64,000 nucleotides of DNA from contig JADLSH010000231.1 of assembly GCA_016169945.1 (NCBI GenBank), positions 1,426,001-1,490,000 of the forward strand. Reading direction: 5' to 3'. This DNA comes from Trachythela sp. YZ-2020. Lineage: Eukaryota > Cnidaria > Anthozoa > Malacalcyonacea > Clavulariidae. Position numbers and translations under genes: made by a program. Positions 48,836 to 58,692 of the stretch are shown piece after piece. The number at the start of each line of letters is the position of its first letter. The stretch's first letter is position 1. The notes below the pieces were generated by a model, which saw only the letters and a program-made list of their open reading frames with translations, searched no databases and was not told the DNA's origin.

Positions 48836-49758
48836 AGGTTCGAAAGAAGGATATTAAGCAGGACAGAAGATACAGTTTTGCTGTGAAAGACAATACAATA
48901 TTACTAGTGCATGTGCTCCCAATCCACAGACAACAGATGCTGGTGTAAGAAAACTGGCTGCCTTTGGAAATTGAACAATTGATTTGAATTTTAATATTAA
49001 AGCTGTAGTACAAAAAAAACTGTTTGAAGGGTGGTGAACATGGTATTGAAATGCCAAAAAATAAGGGAGTGAAAAGACATGGTCCTGAATGGCGATGCCA
49101 GTTGAGAGGGTGAAGATACTGTTGCAAAATATCTTAGGGGTGACAAGGGTTAGTTAAAAATAAAATAGTAATTGTTAATTTGTCCACGTTTTTTATGCTC
49201 AGTACATAAAGTAATCAAATATATACAGGCCTACACGGCTACACCCTTTATCAATATTGTACATAGAGGAATGATGTTCCTACCAATTCCGTCAGGTCTT
49301 GGACAACGCGCATTATAGGCGAGGGCTACTAAGTCTAAGAACTCTTAACAACGAAGTGGCAGCTGTACATGTGGGAACGATGGAGGGGGACGTTTATATT
49401 AGGTACATGTACGTGTAGTTTCAAGAGGTTATTATTAATAAAATATTTTTATTATCTATTCTATGCCGTCGTGCTTATTAACGGCCTTTGGCTTTGCCTG
49501 CAGTAAAATGCCAGTTGTCCATTGTCTGCTTGTGATGAGCCTTTCTAGTGATCGACTCGACTTATTGTCCTTGAGTGTAATGGAGTGAAGTTTAATCCTA
49601 CAGAAATGATACACACACGTCACACCTAACTATGTCAAACGGCCAGTTCTTAACGCTCTTAGATTTAATAACATTTTCAAGCTCTTAAATTAGCATCGGT
49701 TTGATGCATAATATAATTGGACTGAAAATATACAATTCATATTCTTCTTCTCTTACAG
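48836..49758. other. Intronic sequence of the MULE gene, no other gene seen
   Basis: Between the inverted USP exon and exon 3. The sequence is AT-rich without recognised repeats. The plus-strand splice acceptor TCTCTTACAG at about 49,750-49,759 ends it. Confidence 0.5.
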
Positions 49759-51948
49759 AAATCCAACATCTACAATCTACTTAACACTTTCAACCAACCG
49801 GAAGAACTTGAAAGTCTATATTCATGTGACAGGTATACATAACTGCATAAAGATGGTAATGCGTGTGCCACACACAAGACCTATAGTTGTATAACATAAC
49901 AATCTAAAAATAACTGTCTTTTCTCTTCAATATGGATGTCTATATAAACGTTAGCGTTCATTCTACATAAATGTTAACGATAATTTAATTATCTCTAATT
50001 TAATTATCTCTAGATGCGGAAAGTGCACTGAAGCATGGAAAAGGATGTGCATAACCGAAGCACCAGAAGCACTGTGCGTTCAGCTGATGCGGTTTTCAGT
50101 AAAATCCATAAAGCAACAACACCACATCCAATATCAAGAGCAACTCACTTTGGATACCTCCTTGAAGGATTCAAACGGAGTATCACTAAAACAGGAATCA
50201 GCCAAAGCCTTATACTCACTTGCAGGGGTTGTAGTGCATGAAGGGAATACCATACAAGGAGGCCATTATGTTGCATATGTGAAGAAATCTGGCCAATGGT
50301 ACCGCACTGATGATCTTAGGGTAACCAAAGTATCGCCATTTGAAGCTACACACCAACAAGCATATCTACTATTTTATCAAAAAATTCAGAAAATTGAAAA
50401 GCCTAAAACCTCAGAAATTCAAAGCATTGAAACGCCTTGCACATCTCGGCAATCTAAAAGAAGCCGCCTGTCATTGAAGAAAGCTTCGATAAAACGTCCT
50501 GTTGCATTCCATGCTTTGCCTTCAAACTATTACGTAAATGAAAACCAATGTCCTCTGCCAACAAAACCACGGGTAGTCCGATCATCAGAAGGTGTCCGTG
50601 TGTCATACAAAAAGATTCGCGATAATGAAAAAGAAAAGGCCGAAATTCTCGCACAAAAAGGTCTAAATGCAAGAAAGCATCCACGATTGGCTGGTTGGAC
50701 ACCAGATGATATGTTATGTCTTCTTCCAAACCAGAGTGGTAACGGTTCATGGTTATCAAACTTTGTAATTAACCATATTCTGTTGATGTTGGAGGAGCAT
50801 GCAAGGAAAATTGGCAATAAAGTCAAAACAATAAATTGCGATGTACTCAACAACATGACAAAGCCGTGCAAATAATTATTTTTACAAAACAAATACCACA
50901 CACTATACCCTAATGTTCTTGACTGCGACGTTCTTTTAAGCTTATTTAATCAAGGTCAACACTGGACGTTATTGTCAGTGTTCCCCGGGGAGAAGAGGAT
51001 GGTATTTCTTGATTCACTATTTGGAGGATCAGCAGGTGAAACAGCATTTTTAAGGTGCTGCAATTTTCTCATTTGTGCAAGAGAAGAGAAGATTGATTGG
51101 TCAGAATTGCGGTTCCTGATAATACCGGAAGAGCACATACCTCAGCAGTTAAATTTCAATGACTGTGGAATGTTCTCTATCAAATGGGCAGAGCATATTG
51201 CATTTGGCATCCCGCTGCACTTTCAGCAGGAAAATATTGAAGATTTTCGGTACTCTACAATCTTAAGTTTGTTTGCTCAGAAGGTGGAAGTTGATTACCA
51301 GTTTTGTAAAATTTCAGAAGCTGCAAACCCAAAGGAAAATACACAGTGTACGACAGAGAAAATTGAACGAAAGGTAACATTAGAAATGACTGAAGAAAAA
51401 GTCTACAAAACACAGAATGATGACATTGATGATACTATGATGAACCCACACTCATCAAACCCTCATCCCCTGACGGACCACAGTTACGCCAAAATGAGAG
51501 ATGACAGTCAGTCTAGCATTTCTCACGTGAAGTCATTCGCCCTTCCAGCTGAAGTTGCTGCTATCCTGCCACCTACGTACAAATACAACATAGTAAAAAT
51601 AGAACAAATAGAAACAGAATGTTTTATAGGTTCACCCAAAAATGCTTTCATCGTTTCATTTACAATAGCCAGTGTTACCAACAAAGATGATGTGTTAAAA
51701 TGGAAGAAAGCATTTCTTGAGTCATCCAATGTAAGGTACAACACAAGGCAAGGAACAAAAAGGAAAGGAAAAACCGTCTCGTTCGCACAATGGTACATCT
51801 GCCAATGTGAAAGAAAGAAACTGACTAAAAAGCAAGAAGAAGCTAAAGCACATGTACAGGAAAAAAGAAACAAAGCCATTGGAAATAGAAATAAGGATTC
51901 CATTTACTTTCAAGTCTTCGAGATAAGAAGACCAATTGTCCCAGCAAA

Positions 51949-54041
51949 ATGTCAATAAGACTATTTACCAAAAGGTCTGTTAACGTGATGTGTGAGGTCA
52001 AGTTATTCTATCATTTGAAAACCTTTCATGAAATGCTTCCAGCAACAAAACAGATTTTTGATGAATATTTTGAAAATGGGTTATCCCAAAGTGAATCAAT
52101 CCAGCACCATGAAGCAATATTACTAGAAGATCCAGCGAGTGTGGTAAAAGTTGCTGATAGACGTTATTGCCCCTCGCTTACAGATGTGAAAAACCTATTC
52201 AACAACTGGAGAGACAGAGTGAAAGGGCCAAGCAATGGGAAAGAAATGTTTGAAAAACTTAAGGAACAAATAGAAGACTACAACAAGAGAAACGGCATTC
52301 ATGGAGGGAGATGTTCCCTTCAGGAGTACACATGTGGAAAGGAGGAAAAAGCACTGATTTTAACAATCGTGACACCACTCATGTCAAGGGTTCATAGTCT
52401 CCCTCAAGCATCGGAGATGGCATTTCTTGATGCCTCACAAAGCTTAGACAGATAAAATAATAGAGTGTTCTTCCTTTGTACACACCATCCTAGTGGTTCA
52501 CTACCATTAGCTGTATGGGTTTCCTCGGATGGATCATTGGATACTAATAGCAAAAGCATGGCTATGCTGAAATCAGTTTTACCTAGACATGCATTTGGTG
52601 GGAAAGGACCGAATGTTGGCCCAAAATTGTTTATGACAGATGATGATGCAGCAGAAAAGGGGGCTCTACAAGAGCAGTGGCCTGGAAGTAAACAGTTGCT
52701 TTGTATTTTCCATTTCTTACAGGCAATGTGGAGGTGGTTGTGGGACAGCAAGCATGAAATTAAAAAAGACGACAGAAAGCATTTGATGTCATATATGCAA
52801 AATATGGTCTTTGCGAAAGGCGAAGACGAATTTGAGGATATATATCTGAAACTGACAATGGATAATGTTGCCAATGGATATTCAAACTTTTTGGAACACG
52901 TTAAAAATTGCTATGAAAGACGAGAAGAATGGTCCCTTTGCCACCGGAAAGACTTACAAACAAGAGGGAATAATACCTCATCGGATCAGAGCATACAATC
53001 TACTTGAATTGTTTAAATTCATAACTGAGGATTTAGAAAAGCATTTTCAGAGAAAACTTTTGGCACTTGCATTTGGGAAACCACAGAACTTGCATATTCT
53101 TCCCCGTTGTTTTGCCAAAACAGCATGTACAGTAAATCTAGATGCTATATTTCAAGATGAAAATCCTTTTCAGTACCACGTCCCTAGCAGAAAAGAGCCT
53201 GATACTATATATACAGTTGATTGCTCTACAGGGATCTGCACATGTCCTGCTGGAAATAACGGTACAGCTTGTCCACACCAGGCTGCTGTTGTGTTGAAGT
53301 ATGGTGCATCAAACCCAAATTTTGTTCCCCAAATCATCATGAAAAATACAATCTTGCTGTAACAGCTGTTGGTGAGCATCCAGAACTTCAAACTGAAAGA
53401 TTTGTCAATATTCATCAGAAAGAGCTTGAAAAAAAGCCAGGATATTCATTATCCTACCATATACTTTCCTGTGATGACATATCTAGTGACAAACTGCAGA
53501 CAACATCATCCCAAATAAAAGATATTTGTGACAGCATTGCTTCTACAAAGTATGATACAACTGGCTATGCAGAGGAGAAAGATTCTAATCTGGAAGAAAT
53601 AGTCAAGCTCCATAAACAAGTTACAGGTGATATTGAGATTAAGAAATGGGGATGCAAGCTTCAAGCAATTTTACATGAAATATCTTCATCAATACAGAAA
53701 GATAGTCCTAAAGTCACGTGGCCCCTCATCGGGAAATTGCCTCGCCATGCAGCTATAGTGCTTATGCTGATTTTGGAAAAGATCGAAATGGAAAGTTACT
53801 TCCAATACTGCATAGGTCAAATAAAAGGATCCATGTCCAACCAACAGCAATTGCAAGACGAAAGTCTGATGTTAAATCAACAACTGCTCAGCCTTCTGGC
53901 CCCAAGCCAGCACGACAATTAAAGAGAACGATAAAAGACATTAATTGTATTCCTGATAACAACATATCACGGAAAAAAAGGAAAATAAACTTATCACTAA
54001 ATGTCCGTAGAAACCAACCAAATGCTGGACACACAAGATAG
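51949..54041 (+). pseudogene. MULE-type transposase with SWIM zinc finger
   Basis: It begins where the preceding ORF ends: a one-base shift near 51,947 separates it from the USP-Ulp1 frame, so the two were probably one ORF. The core shows EMAFLDASQSLD (first catalytic Asp), a TAA at 52,453 in frame, then LFMTDDDAAEKGALQEQW...LLCIFHFLQAMWRWL (second Asp and C/H region typical of MULEs). A deletion/frameshift near 52,975 follows RGNNT and removes the segment expected to hold the catalytic Glu. The SWIM finger is intact in the next frame: CTCPAGNNGTACPHQAAV (53,230-53,290). Further shifts near 53,330 and 53,750 precede the basic tail (RIHVQPTAIARRK). Confidence 0.85.
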
Positions 54042-55497
54042 GATTTCTGACTATTAAGTTAAAGCCATCAAAGAGTTTTGCCACCAAGAACAATGACATT
54101 TTTTTACCTGAAATACCCTCTGCAATTGAGCTTATACACAAATGACGCCCTTCCACAAAAGCTAATTGTGTTGTCGATCAAAGATTAAGTATGTAAAATA
54201 ACAGGAGTGTTTGGGAAGAATATGTTGTGTGAACCCTCAACTGGCAACGTTTCCCGGGTTTCGCCTCATGAAACAGTGTCTGGTCAAAGGTCCCCAGGCC
54301 AAAACATCCCTGTGTCTCCAGATCAAAACATCACTGTGTTCATCACCATTTCTTAAATACGAGCTTTACACTAAGTTTGATTTGAAGAAGGTTTTAAACA
54401 GATCTGACACAAATAACAGATAAGTCTAGTACTAACCAGCCATTCCATGAATTAATAATTATGTAAATATGTTCTTGTACTGTATTACTTATATACAGTA
54501 TAGTGTATTATATTGTATATACATTAATTCTCGACCATTCATCACAGTCATGTATTAATGGCAAACTCAGCTTGTACAGCAAAACTTTAGTTCATTGGCA
54601 CTCCTCAACCCCAAATAACTGATAAATTGTGAACATGTGTCAACGATGCATGTGTATGGTGTGCTTCACAAGTGTTCCCATGCGGTCGTCGGTCGACTAA
54701 GTATCTTGGTCTATATTTTTGCAATATTGGGCTGTCATAAAGATTGCCGGTATACTACCGGCCTATATATTACTGATCTAGAAAGGGCTAAAAACAGCCT
54801 ATTTGAAGTGTAAATGGGGGGTTTGTCGGAAATTTAGGAGGCTTTGCCCCCCCCCCCCCACCAGAAAAAGTGAATTTCTGCCACTGACTGATTCAGCAGA
54901 ATATCACACATTTCTGGAGATAATGACTAATGAAGCCTCATCTATTTTTGAAATCTTAAGGACGGTATTCTATGACTCCACTTCCCTTGGCCTAATATTT
55001 GATTTACATTGATTGTATCAATTATGCACACTCCTGAGCAGTGGGACACTATTTATAGAATAAAAGGAATTAGCCACAAAATGTATTAGGGTCCACATCC
55101 ATATTCAAGCTGCCACAGAAAATGTCAAATTGACGGATATGGACATCGGCATGTGGCCCCTAAAAATGTCTAATGCATCTATCAATGTTAAGCCCCAGGA
55201 TGAGGGATGCAACCCTGGGGAAATCGACAGATGAAGATGCAACATGGGTCCGGTTTTTGACAATATGGAGGCATCCTAGCATGGTGGAGAATTTGACATA
55301 TCTTTAATCTAATCAGGATCTATTTTAGAAGTTTATAACTAAAAATGTATTTTTGTATTAAAGCAGTTCATTCTTCTGATTCTTGCCGCAGGGTGGGGAT
55401 ATTGACACAAGTCTTGCCCAAAATGTAAACTCGCCCCCCTGAGGCTTAACCAATAATTGATAGAGGCATAAAATATTGAGAATATTCAAACCTGTAG
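54042..55497. other. 3' non-coding part of the MULE-like element
   Basis: No coding sequence recognised. Includes a C11-13 run (54,848-54,861). Short open frames only. Confidence 0.55.
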
Positions 55498-55733
55498 CAC
55501 AGAATAGGAAATGACCAGAAAGGCCACTCAGCAGTGCAACGTGACACCATATTTTTATGCAGTTATGTGGCCAGAATAATGGCGGACCAGCCAGTTCAGC
55601 GTGTTTATTGGTCAGAAAATGCAATTGCCTGGCTAGAATAATGGTAATGAACATGCGTAATGCGACATGCGCAGCGTCAAAAACTTCAAAGGTTCGGCCT
55701 CAAGTGGCCCTTCTAGTCATTTCCTATTCTATG
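55498..55733. mobile_element. hAT-like MITE nested in the MULE
   Basis: Ends read CACAGAATAGGAAATGA and, inverted, CATAGAATAGGAAATGA. CCTGTAG flanks both sides (55,491-55,497 and 55,734-55,740), possibly 8 bp with one mismatch. 236 bp, no ORF of note. Confidence 0.85.
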
Positions 55734-56022
55734 CCTGTAGTGACTTCTGAGCCAGTATAAACGTTTTAACATAAACAATTCTTATTAAAATTAGAATTTT
55801 CGAGTTCTTGTGTACTTCCAGTAGAAGTATTCGACAAAATTAGCGACATCTTTAATCCGTATTTCCATCGAATTTCCTGCGGCAAAAAAGACGGTATGTT
55901 GCTTAGCAACTGATGGCCGCCATCTTGAATCAGGCCTGGTTACAAAGTACATCGAAAAAAGTGAGCCCAAAATATTATTCTGCTAGCAGCACGTCCTCCA
56001 GATATATTTAGCTCAGTGTGTC

Positions 56023-58050
56023 CTGCCATGACAAAAAAAATGGCGGACGACTTTGCATTCCACAATGTTTTCACATACCCGGGCGTAAATATCCGAGAGG
56101 AATTAGTACCCTCGCACGGCGCTTCGCGCCGGCTCGGGGATTATTACCACGCGCTATAGTTCTCGGTCGTAGCCATGGCGTTTATAAGATAGGGCGGCGA
56201 AACGAGCCGTGTGTCCTGAAAAATCTGTGATGCACGGGAATCACCGAATATTCAAACACATATAGCGAGCACAACTAATGTATGCGAGATCAGTTTTCGC
56301 GTCACTTCAGAAATGTCTGCCTAATATTTTTTTCCTTTCGGTCGTGCTTGTTCGCCACCGATCTTCATTAAGTTGACCGGATGGATGAACCATTTCATCT
56401 ATAGAAGATGAAGTATTAAAGTGAAAGACCTCTATCCAGTATTACTATACAGTTCAATGAGTGTCAATAAGTGACAATTAATATTTCTACCAAAGAAAGA
56501 TCTAATAATGGAGTATCCGTCTTTGGACTAGCTAAGTTCTGGTGGCAGTGTAAGGTATCAAATATTTCACAAATCGAAAGCCGGTTGAAACTGTAAAAGC
56601 CGCCGTGATGAGAATACGAAAGCCTGCTTGTAGATAATTAACATTTACTTATTATATTTTGGTTTCTGGTCAGTGATGATCATACCAAAAGGAAGAAAAA
56701 GTATTATTTTGTCAATTGAAAATATGAAAGTGGCCACAAATCGATATGATAACATCTTAGATGTCAAAGGCGAGTATAATATGCGTGAAAGTTAGGATAG
56801 TAATAAGAGAATGAATGTACTAATTAAGAGACAAAATGCATGGGATAATGACCGTTCCATACAAGCATGTTTTTATCGAAATATTTTTTGTAGATAGGCG
56901 GGCTGCAATCATCTCGACAAACGTCATCATCGGAAAAATCAACGACTAAATTGGCTGCTGAAAGATCGGAAAATTTCCGATGACAGGTCATTGACACGGT
57001 ACAGGGGCACAGACAGGGCGTGAACGGAGAATAAATCATTTCGGAAAGCTTTTTGCCGAGCAAATTTAAAGTGTTTCTAAGTAATTTTAATGTTAAGATT
57101 AGTTCGTGCTATAAAACTGCGTATGCAAAGGCGTCATGAAGAAAGAAAGGGGAAATGGCCTATCCCAGGTCATTTATATATTTTGTATTATTTTGCGATA
57201 ATTTTGTTAAACAACCTTTTGGCTGCGAGTGCGCCATCAATTCTAGCATATTTCGGCTGAACCTATTGGGTATAAAATTTGAAGCATTAATTTTGTAGCA
57301 AGACCTTAGAATATTTCATGAAGATTAATAACAGTTACACATTCAACATTGCATTAATTATGTATCCTCTCAATTAAGCCAATTAGTCCCGTGTAAAATA
57401 TACCTGCAAATACGGTTTCGTCTTGACCTTTTCATAGCTGGTAATAGATAAGTACACGTATATTTGTGTATCGAACTTGATTTAGAGATAAAATTTAGCG
57501 TTATATGTGCTAATTTACATCCACGTTTCGATACTAATTCACGCACCATTTTCAAGTTGAAATCATAGCCCTCCCCCAAAATTTACCGACTGCTCCCTAA
57601 ATAGAGTGGAATCTATTTTATCACTATTTTGATCTGATTTTTGACCCTAAGAACCATACAAGAACCTGCTTTGCCTTTCTTCAAAATATTGTGGCGGTTT
57701 GCTAATGTAGGGAACACGATGAGTCGATTCCTGACTAGCCTCCAAAGACAGGCAGTCGCGAGTTGGGTTAGTTCTCCCAATCCGTGACAGCCTGCTATGC
57801 AGGCTAATTCGTGACTTGATGCGCCCGAGATAGAAATGAAAATACACCTTAAAAGTAACAAAAATATATAAATTTAGTCCTGTGTAAATTTTCTTTCTTT
57901 TCGGCATTTTCTATGTTTTTGGATCAATTATTACAACTGACGTCATACGACACTTCCGACGATTTGACTGGGCAATCGATTTTGGTCAAAATCCTCAATT
58001 TTGGAACCTATATCTTCGGAAATATTGAATTTGTGAGTAACGTTAGTAGT
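56023..58050. other. Non-coding region between elements
   Basis: GC-rich foldback words (GGCGCTTCGCGCC, about 56,118) lie near 56,100-56,140. Minus-strand open frames at 56,824-57,063 and 57,613-57,907 have no recognised domain. The left terminus of the Polinton-like element should lie here or slightly right, but no inverted terminal repeat can be tested because the other end is outside the window. Confidence 0.5.
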
Positions 58051-58051
58051 G

Positions 58052-58330
58052 TATAAATAGCGTTTCTGGGACAAAAAAATGCTGACGTCAGCATTTTTTA
58101 TATCGTCAGCAAAAAAATTAGCACGTCAGCAAAAAAAAACCATATAAAAAATTACTCCACGTGTTACCACACACACCCGTGCTATCACGTGTTCCCAAAC
58201 ATTTTACCCACACATCTCACACGCTTTCTACACGCGCTATCACGCGCTATCACGCGCTATCACGTGTTACCCCACGCGTGCTAGCGCGTCCCCACCCGAT
58301 TCCTTCTGAACACTTTATAGAATTGAGAAT
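58052..58330 (+). promoter_or_regulatory. Putative promoter region of the Polinton-like gene block
   Basis: Contains a TATAAATA box (58,052), a 26-bp perfect palindrome centred on TGACGTCA (58,074-58,099), two more CGTCAGCAAAAAAA words, three CACGTG boxes and a 10-bp triplet repeat ACGCGCTATC (58,228-58,260). CRE- and E-box-like sites in front of the first gene suggest control by host bZIP/bHLH factors, but this is inference. Confidence 0.45.
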
Positions 58331-58363
58331 AAAGCTTAGTGAGTTTTATGAAGTAAGTAAATA

Positions 58364-58597
58364 ATGCCAAACAAAAAAATGTTTATGAGTTTTGATTCTA
58401 AAGCAAATATGATGCAGTGTCTTAAATGTGATTTCTTAGGGTCACGAATAGGTGTGAGATTACATTTAAAAATGAAACATAATAATACTTTAACTGAGAT
58501 TAAAACAATATGTTGTTATGTTTGTAAGGAGGTATTTAAGACAAAAGATGAGCTGTTTAAACATGCGAAATGCAAAGGTCACTATGCTAACTCCTGA
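58364..58597 (+). CDS. Small two-finger C2H2 zinc-finger protein, 77 aa
   Basis: Starts at ATG in AATAATGCCAAAC. Residues ~19-40 form one finger (CLKCDFLGSRIGVRLHLKMKH) and residues ~49-73 a second (CYVCKEVFKTKDELFKHAKCKGH). The remainder is basic. The spacing to the polymerase start is 95 bases and includes a hairpin. Small zinc-finger ORFs are common passengers in large DNA-virus-like elements. A role as transcription factor or DNA-packaging accessory is possible but untested. Unrelated in sequence to the zinc-finger family at 20 kb. Confidence 0.75.
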   Translation: MPNKKMFMSFDSKANMMQCLKCDFLGSRIGVRLHLKMKHNNTLTEIKTICCYVCKEVFKTKDELFKHAKCKGHYANS

Positions 58598-58608
58598 GAT
58601 TATAGTTT

Positions 58609-58637
58609 TTTTCTAATCCCTATCGAGGATTAGAAAA
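58609..58637 (+). terminator. Hairpin after the zinc-finger gene
   Basis: Perfect 11-bp stem TTTTCTAATCC / GGATTAGAAAA with a 7-base loop, 12 bases after the stop codon and preceded by a T-run. It matches the 'hairpin at 3' ends' arrangement known from giant-virus mRNAs. Confidence 0.6.
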
Positions 58638-58692
58638 CACAAATGAGATCGATTTTTACCCATATAGAGAGAAACCTCATAGATAAAGAGAT

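Larger units (their letters stand above)
47210..51958 (+). pseudogene. USP (C19) - Ulp1 (C48) fusion part of a MULE polyprotein
   Basis: Exon 1 (47,210-47,346) starts MEPRGIQNLGNTCFMNS, the catalytic cysteine box of ubiquitin-specific proteases, and ends at CAACAG|GTGAGG. The finger/middle exon lies inverted at about 48,500-48,835 (minus): FQAGTQQCAAEYFQNL and VRCSNCGHVSKTCSEETVLSLPD. Exon 3 (49,760-49,832) and exon 4 (from 50,014) have clear splice sites; exon 4 carries CGKC, ALCVQLMRF and the histidine box IQGGHYVAYVKKSGQWYRTDD. The frame then continues into a Ulp1-type protease: QHWTLLSV (His), VFLDSLF (Asp) and LNFNDCGMFSIKWAEHI (Cys). A single TAA at 50,873-50,875 interrupts it. The C-terminal part (to 51,958) leads toward the transposase. 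Confidence 0.85.
46915..55982 (+). mobile_element. MULE-like DNA transposon encoding USP, Ulp1 and SWIM transposase
   Basis: Inverted termini of ~158 bp begin CAGAATAATATTTTGGGCTC (left 46,915-47,075; right 55,826-55,982), with GATGGCGGCCATCAGTTGCT inside both. Flanks TAGCAAGCACG (46,904-46,914) and TAGCAGCACG (55,984-55,993) are near-identical direct repeats of 10-11 bp, close to the 9-11 bp duplications of MULEs. The coding content (see the two pseudogene entries) runs on the plus strand except for one inverted exon. Later insertions include the MITE at 47,915 and the hAT-like MITE at 55,498. Frameshifts and stops make this copy inactive. Confidence 0.82.
34811..56022. mobile_element. Large THAP-containing element with ~0.2-kb inverted termini, filled by later insertions
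   Basis: 34,811-35,010 matches in reverse complement two separated pieces: 55,989-56,022 (CACTGAGCTA...GGAGGACGTGC) and 46,732-46,914 (AAAAGTGAAGCCAAAAA, GGTAATTACCA and CCCTGGTTTTTG blocks). The two right pieces become one terminus if the MULE-like element (46,915-55,982) is removed, so the MULE inserted into the right terminus. The interior holds a THAP exon pair and a series of younger insertions. No target duplication was resolved at the outermost ends. The superfamily is uncertain (P or Kolobok are the THAP-bearing candidates). Confidence 0.65.

Noticed and set aside
49261..49758. A second transposon between the inverted exon and exon 3.
   Set aside because: No inverted termini, target duplication or coding match could be found by eye.
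50873..52455. Alternative genetic code with TAA read as an amino acid.
   Set aside because: Intact genes in the window end at TAA or other standard stops and the same ORFs also carry frameshifts, so plain decay is sufficient.
56824..57063. Minus-strand ORF with acidic VVDFSDDDVCRDDC, considered as a host exon.
   Set aside because: No recognised domain and no convincing splice sites; left as unassigned non-coding.
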